Shown: positions 19,118 to 28,635 of the stretch, one piece after another | Position numbering within the stretch: position 1 is the stretch's first letter | Layout: every line of letters starts with the position of its first letter | Assembly: GCF_900129315.1 (NCBI RefSeq) | Contig: NZ_FQUS01000005.1 | Coordinates: 124,001 to 188,000, forward strand | Source: Fodinibius roseus | GTDB taxonomy: Bacteria; Bacteroidota; Rhodothermia; Balneolales; Balneolaceae | DNA length: 64,000 nt | Direction: 5' to 3' | Notes under the pieces: generated by a model | What the model was told of the DNA's origin: nothing | The model's input: only the letters and a program-made list of their open reading frames with translations | The model's database searches: none | Made by a program: the position numbers and the translations under genes

Positions 19118-22100
19118 ATGAAAAATGTTGTAAATTGTTCTATAAAGATAGCATTGGCAATTGTTTTGATATCCTTGACGGGTGCTTTTGCGCAAGCCCA
19201 GAAGCTGGGCTCCTTGCATTTGCCTTCTGGATTGAGTCAGGAGAAGGAACTCATGATAGAAGAGGGGGTTTCCATGAAAGAGGCTCTGAAACGCGTTGAA
19301 GAACGGTTCCATGTCGTATTCTTATATCGCACGGATACCATGAGAGGGAAAAAAGTGGACAGTGCCAAAATCCTACCCCGGAATGTCAAGCAAGCGCTGG
19401 AGATGCTGTTAGATGGTCAGGGACTTTCCTTCAAGTATCTGAATCCCAAAACATATGGAATATATGCCAGTCAGAAGAGACAAATAAAGAATCAAGTGCA
19501 AGAGGGTTCATTATCCGGGACTATTGTAGATCGTAAAAATGGCGAAGTATTAGTAGGCGCAAATGTGTATATAGAAGAGTTAGAACGGGGAGTATCGACT
19601 GATATAAACGGCGAGTACTCACTTGAATCTCTGCCGACGGGTGAATATACATTACGCATTACCTATGTGGGATATCGGGAAGAGACCGTAACCATTACGA
19701 TTGGTGATGGAGAAAACAGGTTGAATATCGAATTACAGCCTGACCTTTTCGGCTTGGATGAAGTTGTAGTTACAGGGGTAGTAGGTGACACCGAAACGAA
19801 AAATTTACCTTTTACTGTGCAACGTGTTACCAGCAGCGACCTGGAAAAGGTGCCGAGTCTGAGTGCTGAAAGCGCTATTAGGGGCAAGGTTCCCGGCGTT
19901 ACGATCCTGCAGGGCAGTGGAGAGCCCGGGGCGGGCGGAATGTCTGTAATGTTGCGTGGAGCAACGTCGATATCCGGCTCCAATGAACCACTTTATATCG
20001 TGGATGGTGTAATACTGGGAAGCGATATGCGTGACATTGAATCGCTCGATATAGAGAGTGTTGAAGTTATCAAAGGAGCTGCCGCCGCCACGCTGTACGG
20101 TTCCAGGGCGGCTAATGGAGTCATACAGATACGGACCAAAAGAGGAAAATATATGCGAGAAGACGCAACGCAGGTAAAATTACGGAATGAAGTTGGATTT
20201 AATGAGCTTCCCCGAACACTGGGTATGAACCAGTCTCATGCCTATTACAGGAGCGGCGATCCGGATAAACCATGGATCGGACCGGATGGCAACCCGACCG
20301 ATGACAGGGTGGCACGGACCACAAAACCGGGAGCCACATCATTTTTGGATCAGGAATACCCGGTTCCAATTTACGATCACACGGAACGCTTTTTTGTTTC
20401 CAGGCCTTTTTATTCGAATTATATCTCAATAGCTCGCAATATTGGACAAACAAACTACGCACTTTCCTTCAATAATACCAAAAATGCCGGTGTTCTTGAA
20501 GACTCGGATGGTCATAACCGAAAAAATATACGGTTGAATATTGACAGCGAGATTTTTGGAAACTTGCAAACCTCATCGAGTATTTATTATGCGTCTTCGG
20601 TAAGAGATGACGTTGGAGGAGTTACCCCATTTTTCGATTTGTTATTTCAGCAACCCGATGTCGACCTCGCGGAGCGGGATGAAAATGGAAGGTATAAATA
20701 TGAAGGGGATCCGACCTCGAACTACAACAATCCCCTCTATGATGTCGCATATATCGACCGTCAGCGAGATCGAAGCCGGATCATGGGTAGTTTTGATGTT
20801 AGGTATAACCCTTTTGAATGGCTTGAACTGGCCGGTAATTTCAGCTATGACCGGACTGATACTAAAAGTTCAGACTACTGGCCGACCTTCTACAATCATG
20901 TCAACAACACAAGCTACGAAGAGGGGGGATTATCTTTGAGCGAGGGATTGAATGAAGCCATCAATTCAAGTTTAACAGCTACTGTTGACAAAGGTTTCGG
21001 AAACCTGGCGACCCGGACCCAATTCAGGTATTTGCTTGAATCTACGGATAATGAGTATCTGTCCGCCGGTGGCCAGCGATTTCTGGTAGATGGTGCCCGC
21101 ACATTAGGGGCCACGGATAATACCAGACAAAACCTTGTATCTTCCATGTCGACGATAAAAGCCGAAGGATATTACCTGTTGACAAATTTAAACTATCAGG
21201 ACAAATATATCGTTGATGTGATGGGACGAAGGGATGGCAGTTCACTTTTCGGAGCAGATGAGCGGTGGCACAGCTACTATCGATTAAGCGGTGCTTACAG
21301 GATATCCGAAGAAGATTGGTTTAATATTCAGCCGATAAATGAGTTTAAATTGAATGCATCGTATGGAACGGCCGGGGGCCGTCCGGGATTTTCTTATCAG
21401 TATGAAACATGGAGTGTGTCGGGTTCGTCGGTGAGCAAAGGGAATCTGGGCAACAGAAATTTAAAGCCGGAATCGGCCAGTGAATTGGAATTTGGTCTTG
21501 ATTTGGGACTTTATGACCAGTTTTTCCTGGATCTTAATTATGCAGAATCGGTCACCGAAGATCAGATTCTGCTTGTTCCTTTGGAAAGTTACTATGGGTT
21601 CAATAGTCAATGGCAGAATGCTGGGACGGTGGAAAGCAATACTTTTGAAGCAAGTTTGAGAGCTTATCCCCTGCAACGGCCCAATACCAGTCTATCTTTT
21701 ACGTTCAATTTCGCCCGAACACGTTCCGTGATGTCTGAGTTTGATCGGCCTCCCCAAACGGTTTCCCTTTATTTTCAGAGGAGAGACAATGAGCCGTTTG
21801 GTAATCTGTACGGGGGACGATTCATAACGGATTATGCTGATTTGGAAGAGACTTATGGTGGCGACTACAGCGCCTACTTTGAAAAAAACGACGATGGATA
21901 CCTGGTTCCCGTCGGTACAGGCAATTCCTGGCAGTCCATGATGTGGGGGGAAACCGTTGTGGCCGAAGACGGAACGGAGTTGGGGACTTGGGGACATCCG
22001 GTCCTTTATCACGATGATAATGCCTTGATCGGGAACACGGCCCCTGATTTCAGTCTTTCTCTTGGTACTAATTTTGATTACAAGGGACTGTCACTCTATA

Positions 22101-22522
22101 CCTTGTTTCAGGGTGAGTTCGGCCATGATATTTATAACAGGACCCGGGCGTGGCTCTACAGAGATAATCTTGCTGCTGAACAAGATCAGCGGGGTAAAGC
22201 TGAAGAGGCCAAGAAACCGATCAATTATTACCAGACGCTGTATCGATCCGGTAATCCAAGCAGTCACATGGTCGAAGACGGTACCTATCTTAAACTTCGG
22301 GAGGTTTCGGTGAGTTACAGTTTTGACAGCACTCAGCTTAGTTCCATATTCGGAGGAGTGATTAGTACTATTAACATTGGTCTCATTGGACGAAATCTTA
22401 TTACATGGACAAGCTATTCGGGATACGATCCGGAAGTGGGTAACCATCCGTTGCAAAGAGTGGATCACAGGGTCTATCCTAATTTCAGAACCATTTCGGG
22501 TAATCTTGAAATTCAATTTTAA
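19118..22522 (+). CDS. SusC/RagA-family TonB-linked outer-membrane transporter with STN domain
   Basis: Full-length 1134-aa receptor. Order of parts: signal peptide ending FAQAQ (~28); STN signalling domain ~45-112 (MKEALKRVEERFHVVFLYR); carboxypeptidase-like beta domain ~130-210 (GTIVDRKNGEVLVGANVYIEE style); plug ~220-330 (VVVTGVVGD, IRGKVPGVTI, PLYIVDGVIL); barrel to a C-terminal Phe. The STN domain implies ligand sensing through FecR to the ECF sigma factor, both encoded just upstream. It imports the substrate processed by the hydrolase and exported enzymes downstream. The ligand is unknown. Confidence 0.95.
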   Translation: MKNVVNCSIKIALAIVLISLTGAFAQAQKLGSLHLPSGLSQEKELMIEEGVSMKEALKRVEERFHVVFLYRTDTMRGKKVDSAKILPRNVKQALEMLLDGQGLSFKYLNPKTYGIYASQKRQIKNQVQEGSLSGTIVDRKNGEVLVGANVYIEELERGVSTDINGEYSLESLPTGEYTLRITYVGYREETVTITIGDGENRLNIELQPDLFGLDEVVVTGVVGDTETKNLPFTVQRVTSSDLEKVPSLSAESAIRGKVPGVTILQGSGEPGAGGMSVMLRGATSISGSNEPLYIVDGVILGSDMRDIESLDIESVEVIKGAAAATLYGSRAANGVIQIRTKRGKYMREDATQVKLRNEVGFNELPRTLGMNQSHAYYRSGDPDKPWIGPDGNPTDDRVARTTKPGATSFLDQEYPVPIYDHTERFFVSRPFYSNYISIARNIGQTNYALSFNNTKNAGVLEDSDGHNRKNIRLNIDSEIFGNLQTSSSIYYASSVRDDVGGVTPFFDLLFQQPDVDLAERDENGRYKYEGDPTSNYNNPLYDVAYIDRQRDRSRIMGSFDVRYNPFEWLELAGNFSYDRTDTKSSDYWPTFYNHVNNTSYEEGGLSLSEGLNEAINSSLTATVDKGFGNLATRTQFRYLLESTDNEYLSAGGQRFLVDGARTLGATDNTRQNLVSSMSTIKAEGYYLLTNLNYQDKYIVDVMGRRDGSSLFGADERWHSYYRLSGAYRISEEDWFNIQPINEFKLNASYGTAGGRPGFSYQYETWSVSGSSVSKGNLGNRNLKPESASELEFGLDLGLYDQFFLDLNYAESVTEDQILLVPLESYYGFNSQWQNAGTVESNTFEASLRAYPLQRPNTSLSFTFNFARTRSVMSEFDRPPQTVSLYFQRRDNEPFGNLYGGRFITDYADLEETYGGDYSAYFEKNDDGYLVPVGTGNSWQSMMWGETVVAEDGTELGTWGHPVLYHDDNALIGNTAPDFSLSLGTNFDYKGLSLYTLFQGEFGHDIYNRTRAWLYRDNLAAEQDQRGKAEEAKKPINYYQTLYRSGNPSSHMVEDGTYLKLREVSVSYSFDSTQLSSIFGGVISTINIGLIGRNLITWTSYSGYDPEVGNHPLQRVDHRVYPNFRTISGNLEIQF

Positions 22523-22543
22523 ATTTGAAAAGAATTTAACCTC

Positions 22544-24097
22544 ATGAAATATCTTAAATTAGTTACAAGTTTAATGGTGATCACATTTTGTACGCTGGGT
22601 TGCACAGACCTGAGTGTAGATAATGAAATGAATCCAAATACAGAGGAAGCACTATCCCAGGTAGAGGATATTGAAGCTCTGGTGGGGAATCAGTTTCGGC
22701 AGTGGGTACAAGGGGTACAGAACCGGGGGGTCAATGACAGGATGACCCTGATGGGACTGGAGATGACAAATGGATATTCTTTTGTTTCTGATTACCTGAA
22801 ATTCCCGCAGGAGCCGTTCAATAACTCCTCTTCCTACCGGTATAATAATATTGTAACATCACCGTGGTCGAATTTATATACGGCAATCTCTTCTTCAAAT
22901 GACGGACTTGAAGCAATTGATCAAAGAGGAATGGAATTGGCCACGGAGGCTGAAACCCAGAGAATGAGGGCTTTCGCGAAATTTATACAGGGGATGTCCT
23001 ATGCGTTTCTGGCAAACGAGTTTGATCAGGCCATCCTGATCGATGAAACAAACGATCTGGAGAACTTTGAACCCGAACTACATCCGTATCAGGAAGTGCT
23101 TAACTTTGCTCTTGGAAAGCTGGAAGATGCCCGATCAATTGCCCAACAGTATTCTTTTACGCTTCCCAATGAATGGATTCTCGGGAATCCTCTCACATCC
23201 GAGGAGTTTGTACGTCTGATTAATTCGTATGAAGCACGTTTTATCCTGCAGAATGCGAGAACTCCCGACGACCGGGATAATGTGGACTGGCAGCGAATCC
23301 GACAGTTAATTGAAAACGGTATCGAGGAAGATTTGATTATTGAAGCAGACGGATCGGTTTGGAGTATTTTTGCCGGCATTTTACAGGGCGGTGTTTTTCG
23401 TGCCAGCTATTACCTGATCGGTCGTACGGATGAAAGCGGTAAGTTTGAGGAGTGGAGAACCACACCGGCTGCGGAACGCTCCGAGTTCGTACTTGAGACG
23501 TCTGACAAAAGAATCGCCGGACAGGAAACAGTGCAAGGTACCGACTATTCCGGTACCGTAATGACCCTCGAGGCCCGTAAAAGAGCTCCCGGGACAGACT
23601 TCAAATGGGCCGGTCCTTCACTCTGGCCGGATGCTAACGGAGGATGGTATGGGTCCCAGTATTATTACCACAGAACGGACCAGGCTTGGAATAATGGGGG
23701 CGTGGGTCCCGTTCCGTATATGAGGAAAGCAGAAATGGATCTATATCTTGCCGAAGCCCTTCTTCGAGAAAGTGAACCTGTAGTCGATCCGGAGGCGGTT
23801 GAATTAATTAACCAGACGCGTGTTGAGCGAGGGGGACTGGAGCCCGTTTCGGTCAATGACTCTTTTGATAAAGTTTGGAATGCTATGCGATATGAATTTG
23901 ATATTGAGACTGCTGCTACTGGTGGTGGGTTGGCTTATTTTACTAAAAGAGGTATGGGCGATCTAAGAGGAAAAGATTGGGGGGGACTGATTGAAGGGAC
24001 GCCCTTGCATCTGCCCCTTCCCGCTGAAGAACTCGATCTGCTTGGCATGCCTCACTACACATTTGGAGGCGCGGGGACGGAAGGAGCAGCCCCTTAG
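22544..24097 (+). CDS. SusD/RagB-family lipoprotein
   Basis: Surface ligand-binding lipoprotein of 517 aa, 21 bp after the SusC gene. The signal peptide ends with a lipobox TLGC (Cys ~20). Typical features are helical repeats, FIQGMSYAFLANEFDQAI (the SusD TPR segment) and a late MRKAEMDLYLAEALLR helix with NQTRVERGGL, as in RagB/SusD proteins. It is the lid and ligand binder for the upstream receptor. It differs in class from the SusD at 1.3 kb, so the window holds two different transport systems. Confidence 0.93.
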   Translation: MKYLKLVTSLMVITFCTLGCTDLSVDNEMNPNTEEALSQVEDIEALVGNQFRQWVQGVQNRGVNDRMTLMGLEMTNGYSFVSDYLKFPQEPFNNSSSYRYNNIVTSPWSNLYTAISSSNDGLEAIDQRGMELATEAETQRMRAFAKFIQGMSYAFLANEFDQAILIDETNDLENFEPELHPYQEVLNFALGKLEDARSIAQQYSFTLPNEWILGNPLTSEEFVRLINSYEARFILQNARTPDDRDNVDWQRIRQLIENGIEEDLIIEADGSVWSIFAGILQGGVFRASYYLIGRTDESGKFEEWRTTPAAERSEFVLETSDKRIAGQETVQGTDYSGTVMTLEARKRAPGTDFKWAGPSLWPDANGGWYGSQYYYHRTDQAWNNGGVGPVPYMRKAEMDLYLAEALLRESEPVVDPEAVELINQTRVERGGLEPVSVNDSFDKVWNAMRYEFDIETAATGGGLAYFTKRGMGDLRGKDWGGLIEGTPLHLPLPAEELDLLGMPHYTFGGAGTEGAAP

Positions 24098-24236
24098 CAG
24101 GAGGGAAAATGATCGTCAGTCAATGCAATGAAAATGACAGGTTTCCCGCTGCAGTATATTAGAGGGCCCCTGCTGATACTGAACTTAGAATACCTGATGA
24201 AATACCCCAGGTTGATGATTTCCAACGCAAAATAAG

Positions 24237-26606
24237 ATGTACAAGAAAAATATATTCCTGATATTCTTCATACTTACCCTTTTCGCGGTCCCTTATACGG
24301 GGTATGAGCTTCAAGCTCAAGAAAACTCTTTCGATTTTTTTTCCGCGCCCTATAGTTTGGACTATGAAAGAGAGATGGAAGACGATATTCTATCGGGTAT
24401 TAATAATTATTTGACCCGTTATACCGAGAAGATTATAGAGAGACGGCATGAGTATTGGGATCGAAATACCCGGTCTATTGAAGCATACCGGGAATCCGTA
24501 GCTCCGAATCGTAACAAATTAAAAGAAATATTAGGGGTCGTTGATCCCAGGGCCCCCGTCCGTATGGTATCGGAGGGCATGGAAACAAAAGCTCCGGTAG
24601 TGGGAGAATCCGCGAATAGTACGATCTATAGCGTTCGCTGGACGGTGATGGATGGCCTGACATCCGAAGGATTACTATTGGTACCCAAGGGAAATATCAC
24701 GGCTTCTGCGGTCGTAATACCTGATGCTGAGGAAGACCCTGAGATGTATGCGGGGCTAAAAGAAGGTCCCGGTACAGCGCTTTCGCTTGCAGAGTCCGGT
24801 GTTCAGGTATTGATACCCCAGCTGGTCGACCGCCGTTCGGACTATTCAGGGAGCAAGAAGTTGGTACCCAGAAAACCCTGGACCGGTAATGCGGAACCGG
24901 TTGCCGTGTCAACCAATCAGTCTCACAGGGAGTGGATATACCGGCAGGGATATATCATGGGCAGACACATTATCGGCTTAGAAATTCAAAAGGTTCTCAC
25001 AGCCGTAGACTGGCTGGAAGAAAACGCCCATGATTCCTCATTGCCTGTTGGTGTTATGGGGTACGGGGAAGGGGGACTTCTGGCTTTTTATTCATCCGCT
25101 ATTGATGAGCGGATTGAAGCAAGCTGGATCAGCGGTTACTTTGGTCCCCGCGATGAGTTATGGAAGGAACCAATCGATCGGAATATTTGGGGACTCTTGA
25201 CTGAATTTGGGGATGCTGAGATAGCAAGCCTGATTGCTCCCAGAAAAATGATTATTGAACACGTTCCTGTTCCGGATGTGGAAGAACCTCTCCCCGTCAA
25301 GGGGGATCAGCTGGATTACGGTCTCCCGGGCAAGCTTACTACGCCGGACCGGAAGCAGGTTGAAGAGGAGCTTGACCGGTTGTATGACTTTTTTCCGGAC
25401 GCGGGTCATGTACAGCCCGATGTGGAGTTCATCAGCTCTACAAGTCACGGATCTACAAAGGCATTGGCTTCCTTTGGCAGGGCGCTGGGAAGCAAAACTG
25501 TTCCCGATTCCGATGCATCGCTGCAGCGGTCGGTCTGTGCAGATGCTTCTTCATTTATTGAAAATCGTGCCCATCGCGTATTTAATAATATGCAGGAGTA
25601 TATACAGGATATGATTCCTGCTTCAGATCAGCGTCGCTACGAATTTTTGCAGGGGGATATTTCGTCCGCGGATTCATGGGATAAGGATATGGAACCCTAT
25701 CGCCGGGAATTCTATGAAGAGGTGATGGGTAAAATTCCCGAACCCCTGCTTGCTATGAATCCCCGCATGAGGCAAGTTTATAACGAACCCGGATGGGATG
25801 GATATGAAGTGGTCCTGGATGTTTGGCCAGGGGTGGTCTCCTGGGGTATTCTGGCCGTTCCCAAAGATCTTTCTGACGATGAGAAGCGACCGGCAGTAGT
25901 CATGCAACACGGGGCCAGTGGACTTCCGAGCACACCGATTATTGTAGACAGCTACTTCCAGGTGCTCCCGGCTTTGGTTAACCGGGGTTTTGTCGTCTTT
26001 GCGCCCTATAATCCCTATCAGTTTAATATACGAAAAGCGAATGCTGTCAAGGCAGGCACCTTTTCTGTTATCATTCCCCAACACAAGCAGATTCTTAATT
26101 TTCTTCAGTCCCTCGACTATGTTGACGGAGAGCGAATTGCCTTGTATGGGAAAAGTTGGGGAGGTCGTACGGCCCAGACTGTCCCCATCGTCCTGGACCG
26201 TTATAAAGTGGCTATCAGTTCTGCCTACTTTAATGACTGGGTAAGGAAGATTGCCAGTGTGGATTACCGGAATTCCTATTATTTTACAAAATCAACGGGA
26301 GTCTATCACTGGAATATGGGAAATACGTTTACCCATGCCGAGATGGCATCCCTTATTGCGCCCAGGCCGTTTATGGTAGAGAGTGGTTACCTGGATGGCG
26401 TAGCTGCTCATGAAATGGTCGCCTATGAGTTCGCAAAAGTTAAACGTCTCTATTCCCATCTGGGCATTGGGGATCGCGCGGAACTGGAGTTTTTTATGGG
26501 GGGACACGATATAAACGGGCAGGGAACATTCCGTTTTCTTCATAAGCATCTGGAATGGCCGGCCCCGGATAACCCCACAGAACACCAAATGATTTCTCCT
26601 CCCTGA
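24237..26606 (+). CDS. Exported protein with two alpha/beta-hydrolase domains
   Basis: Secreted 789-aa protein with a signal peptide (hydrophobic ~7-25). Two hydrolase lobes can be seen. Lobe 1 (~130-400) has the elbow VGVMGYGEGG, where the nucleophile position is Glu instead of Ser. Lobe 2 (~520-780) has an intact elbow ALYGKSWGGR with Ser, an oxyanion-like MQHGASG, and a C-terminal His in FFMGGHDINGQG. So lobe 2 should be active and lobe 1 inactive. It resembles dienelactone-hydrolase or acetyl-esterase-like enzymes. It follows SusD by 139 bp and probably removes an ester from the imported substrate. Confidence 0.82.
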   Translation: MYKKNIFLIFFILTLFAVPYTGYELQAQENSFDFFSAPYSLDYEREMEDDILSGINNYLTRYTEKIIERRHEYWDRNTRSIEAYRESVAPNRNKLKEILGVVDPRAPVRMVSEGMETKAPVVGESANSTIYSVRWTVMDGLTSEGLLLVPKGNITASAVVIPDAEEDPEMYAGLKEGPGTALSLAESGVQVLIPQLVDRRSDYSGSKKLVPRKPWTGNAEPVAVSTNQSHREWIYRQGYIMGRHIIGLEIQKVLTAVDWLEENAHDSSLPVGVMGYGEGGLLAFYSSAIDERIEASWISGYFGPRDELWKEPIDRNIWGLLTEFGDAEIASLIAPRKMIIEHVPVPDVEEPLPVKGDQLDYGLPGKLTTPDRKQVEEELDRLYDFFPDAGHVQPDVEFISSTSHGSTKALASFGRALGSKTVPDSDASLQRSVCADASSFIENRAHRVFNNMQEYIQDMIPASDQRRYEFLQGDISSADSWDKDMEPYRREFYEEVMGKIPEPLLAMNPRMRQVYNEPGWDGYEVVLDVWPGVVSWGILAVPKDLSDDEKRPAVVMQHGASGLPSTPIIVDSYFQVLPALVNRGFVVFAPYNPYQFNIRKANAVKAGTFSVIIPQHKQILNFLQSLDYVDGERIALYGKSWGGRTAQTVPIVLDRYKVAISSAYFNDWVRKIASVDYRNSYYFTKSTGVYHWNMGNTFTHAEMASLIAPRPFMVESGYLDGVAAHEMVAYEFAKVKRLYSHLGIGDRAELEFFMGGHDINGQGTFRFLHKHLEWPAPDNPTEHQMISPP

Positions 26607-26725
26607 TAATTTCTAATGTAAATCACAACAGTGATTAGATTATCCCTTTAGCAGTTTCGAAGCAACCTAAATACTACTGGTCAAAAACCTTATAAATTAA
26701 CTACGATAATTAACAAACATAGCTT

Positions 26726-27658
26726 ATGAGTGTTAACCGACGCCGCTTTTTAAAAAAATCTCTCTGGGGTATGACGGCCACCCTGGGAGCTCCTGTTTCT
26801 GGTATATTACAAAAGTTTGACCGCTCCGATGATACGGAGCCTGTGGCCCCGGAGGGCCTGGTTATCGATACCAATGTCCATATTTCCGAGTGGCCGTTCC
26901 GGGATCTGAAATATAGCGAGACCAGTGCCATGGTCGATAAGCTGCGGAAGCACGGGATCCGGGAGGCATGGACCGGCAGCTACGACGCGCTGTTCCACAA
27001 GAATATCGACAGCGTCAATGCCCGCCTGGCCGAGGCCTGTCAACAAGAAGGCGAGGGACTGCTGGTACCTTTTGGTACGGTCAATCCGCGGTGGCCGGAC
27101 TGGAAGGAGGATCTGAGGCGATGTGACGAAGCCTACGGCATGCCGGGTATCCGCTTGTATCCGGGCTACCAGAACTATACCCTCGAACTCCCGGAATTTG
27201 CGGAATTACTGAAAGAAGCATCGGGCCGGGGAATGGTGGTACAGATTGCCATCGACCAGGAAGATGAGCGAATGCAGCACCCCCGGGTGGAAATCCCCGC
27301 CGTGGATGTGTCCCCGCTGCCTGCTGTCCTGGAGTCTGTTCCTGATGTGACCGTCCAGCTTCTCAATCCCTTCCGCCATGTCCGCGGTGATAATCTCGAA
27401 TCGGTTATTAAAGAAACGGACGTTCTGTTTGATATCTCTAATCTGGACGGGAATGGGGGACTTGAACGTATCATGGCCGGTAATCACTGGTATCTCGGCA
27501 GTACCCCGATTCCGTCCGCCCGCCTTCTCATGGGCTCACACGTACCCTTTCGCCCGGTCGAAAACGTCTTGTTCAAGCTCATGGAATCCGCATTGGATGA
27601 GGAGGATGCCGCTGCTATCATGTCCGGAAATGCTGCCCGGATGCTCAGGACGGCATAA
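26726..27658 (+). CDS. Tat-exported amidohydrolase-family TIM barrel
   Basis: Amidohydrolase-related protein of 310 aa. The N-terminus is a good Tat signal: NRRRFLKKS followed by a hydrophobic stretch (WGMTATLGAPVSG). The barrel begins with VIDTNVHISEWPFRDL, a form of the metal-binding N-terminal strand that keeps only one His. Later parts include GIRLYPGYQNY, VVQIAIDQED and a final LLMGSHVPF. Reactions in this superfamily include lactone hydrolysis and decarboxylation. It is followed 52 bp later by a second amidohydrolase without a signal peptide. Confidence 0.85.
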   Translation: MSVNRRRFLKKSLWGMTATLGAPVSGILQKFDRSDDTEPVAPEGLVIDTNVHISEWPFRDLKYSETSAMVDKLRKHGIREAWTGSYDALFHKNIDSVNARLAEACQQEGEGLLVPFGTVNPRWPDWKEDLRRCDEAYGMPGIRLYPGYQNYTLELPEFAELLKEASGRGMVVQIAIDQEDERMQHPRVEIPAVDVSPLPAVLESVPDVTVQLLNPFRHVRGDNLESVIKETDVLFDISNLDGNGGLERIMAGNHWYLGSTPIPSARLLMGSHVPFRPVENVLFKLMESALDEEDAAAIMSGNAARMLRTA

Positions 27659-27710
27659 AATAATATTATAGATCCATCGAATGTTAAAGCTAACATAACT
27701 CATTTCATTT

Positions 27711-28577
27711 ATGTCACATTCAGATTATAGCTTTACGGTTGATCCTGCTGCACTCGGCCTGCCATCACGAGACGAACTGGTCGATATGCGCATCTGGGAC
27801 AGCCATTATCACGGGACCGGAAGCCATGAAGAAATCGTGAAGTATATCAAACGTATGGGTATTGAACGCGTTATTTCTCTGGATATCGGAGGAGGAGTTA
27901 CTTCTGAGGACCCGGAACGCGATAAAAGACACCGGTCGCTCCTGAAAGAATGGCGGAAACTCCTGAGTGGTATTACCCGAATTGATCCTGGTTATCCCCA
28001 TAAGAGCCTTAAGAAAATGGAACGATGGATCCGAAACGGTCCGTGCATCGGTATTAAGTACAGCGGGCTTATTGAACTGGATGTCACCTGCGACCACCCG
28101 AATAGTGACCCTATTATCGAGCTGGCCGAGGAACTGGGAGCCGTAATCTATATACATACCTGGATCAAGGTCGGAGGCAATCCCCGCTATGCAGGTGGGG
28201 GGAATTATACAGGCGAGTCGACGCCCATGGATGTCGCCAAACTCGCGGAGCGTTTCCCGGATGTACAGATGATCTGCGGCCATCAGGGCGGCGACTGGGA
28301 ACTGGGAATCCGGGCCATACGGCCCCACGAAAATGTTTTATTGGAGTTTTCCGGGGCCCTGCCGACCTCCGGGGCGGTGGATCTGGCGGTCAATGAGCTG
28401 GGGACCGATCGTCTTGTCTGGGGGGGACACGGCCCGAGCCGATCCTATGCCAATGAGCTCTCGAAAGTCTATGACGCCGATCTTTCAGACGAGGAGCGCA
28501 TGAAAATATTCGGGACAAATTATCGGCGACTTGCCGCCCCGATCATGCGCGAGAAAGGGTATTCTGTAAAAATCTAA
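27711..28577 (+). CDS. Amidohydrolase-family protein, predicted cytoplasmic
   Basis: TIM-barrel amidohydrolase of 288 aa. Metal-ligand-like motifs are IWDSHYHGTG (HxH-like), IYIHTWIKVGG (His), MICGHQGGDWELG (His) and a late LVWGGHGPSRSYANEL where an Asp is usually found. A Lys in GIKYSGL may be the carbamylated or active-site lysine. No signal peptide. It is distantly similar to its upstream neighbour, and a remnant of a third relative lies at 31109-31336 (shared segment of the RVISLD type). A lactonase or hydrolase of a sugar acid is possible but not shown. Confidence 0.85.
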   Translation: MSHSDYSFTVDPAALGLPSRDELVDMRIWDSHYHGTGSHEEIVKYIKRMGIERVISLDIGGGVTSEDPERDKRHRSLLKEWRKLLSGITRIDPGYPHKSLKKMERWIRNGPCIGIKYSGLIELDVTCDHPNSDPIIELAEELGAVIYIHTWIKVGGNPRYAGGGNYTGESTPMDVAKLAERFPDVQMICGHQGGDWELGIRAIRPHENVLLEFSGALPTSGAVDLAVNELGTDRLVWGGHGPSRSYANELSKVYDADLSDEERMKIFGTNYRRLAAPIMREKGYSVKI

Positions 28578-28635
28578 TGAGAAGGAATTCAGCTTATATG
28601 TTGCATTACACCCACAATCCAAACCATAGAAAGAG

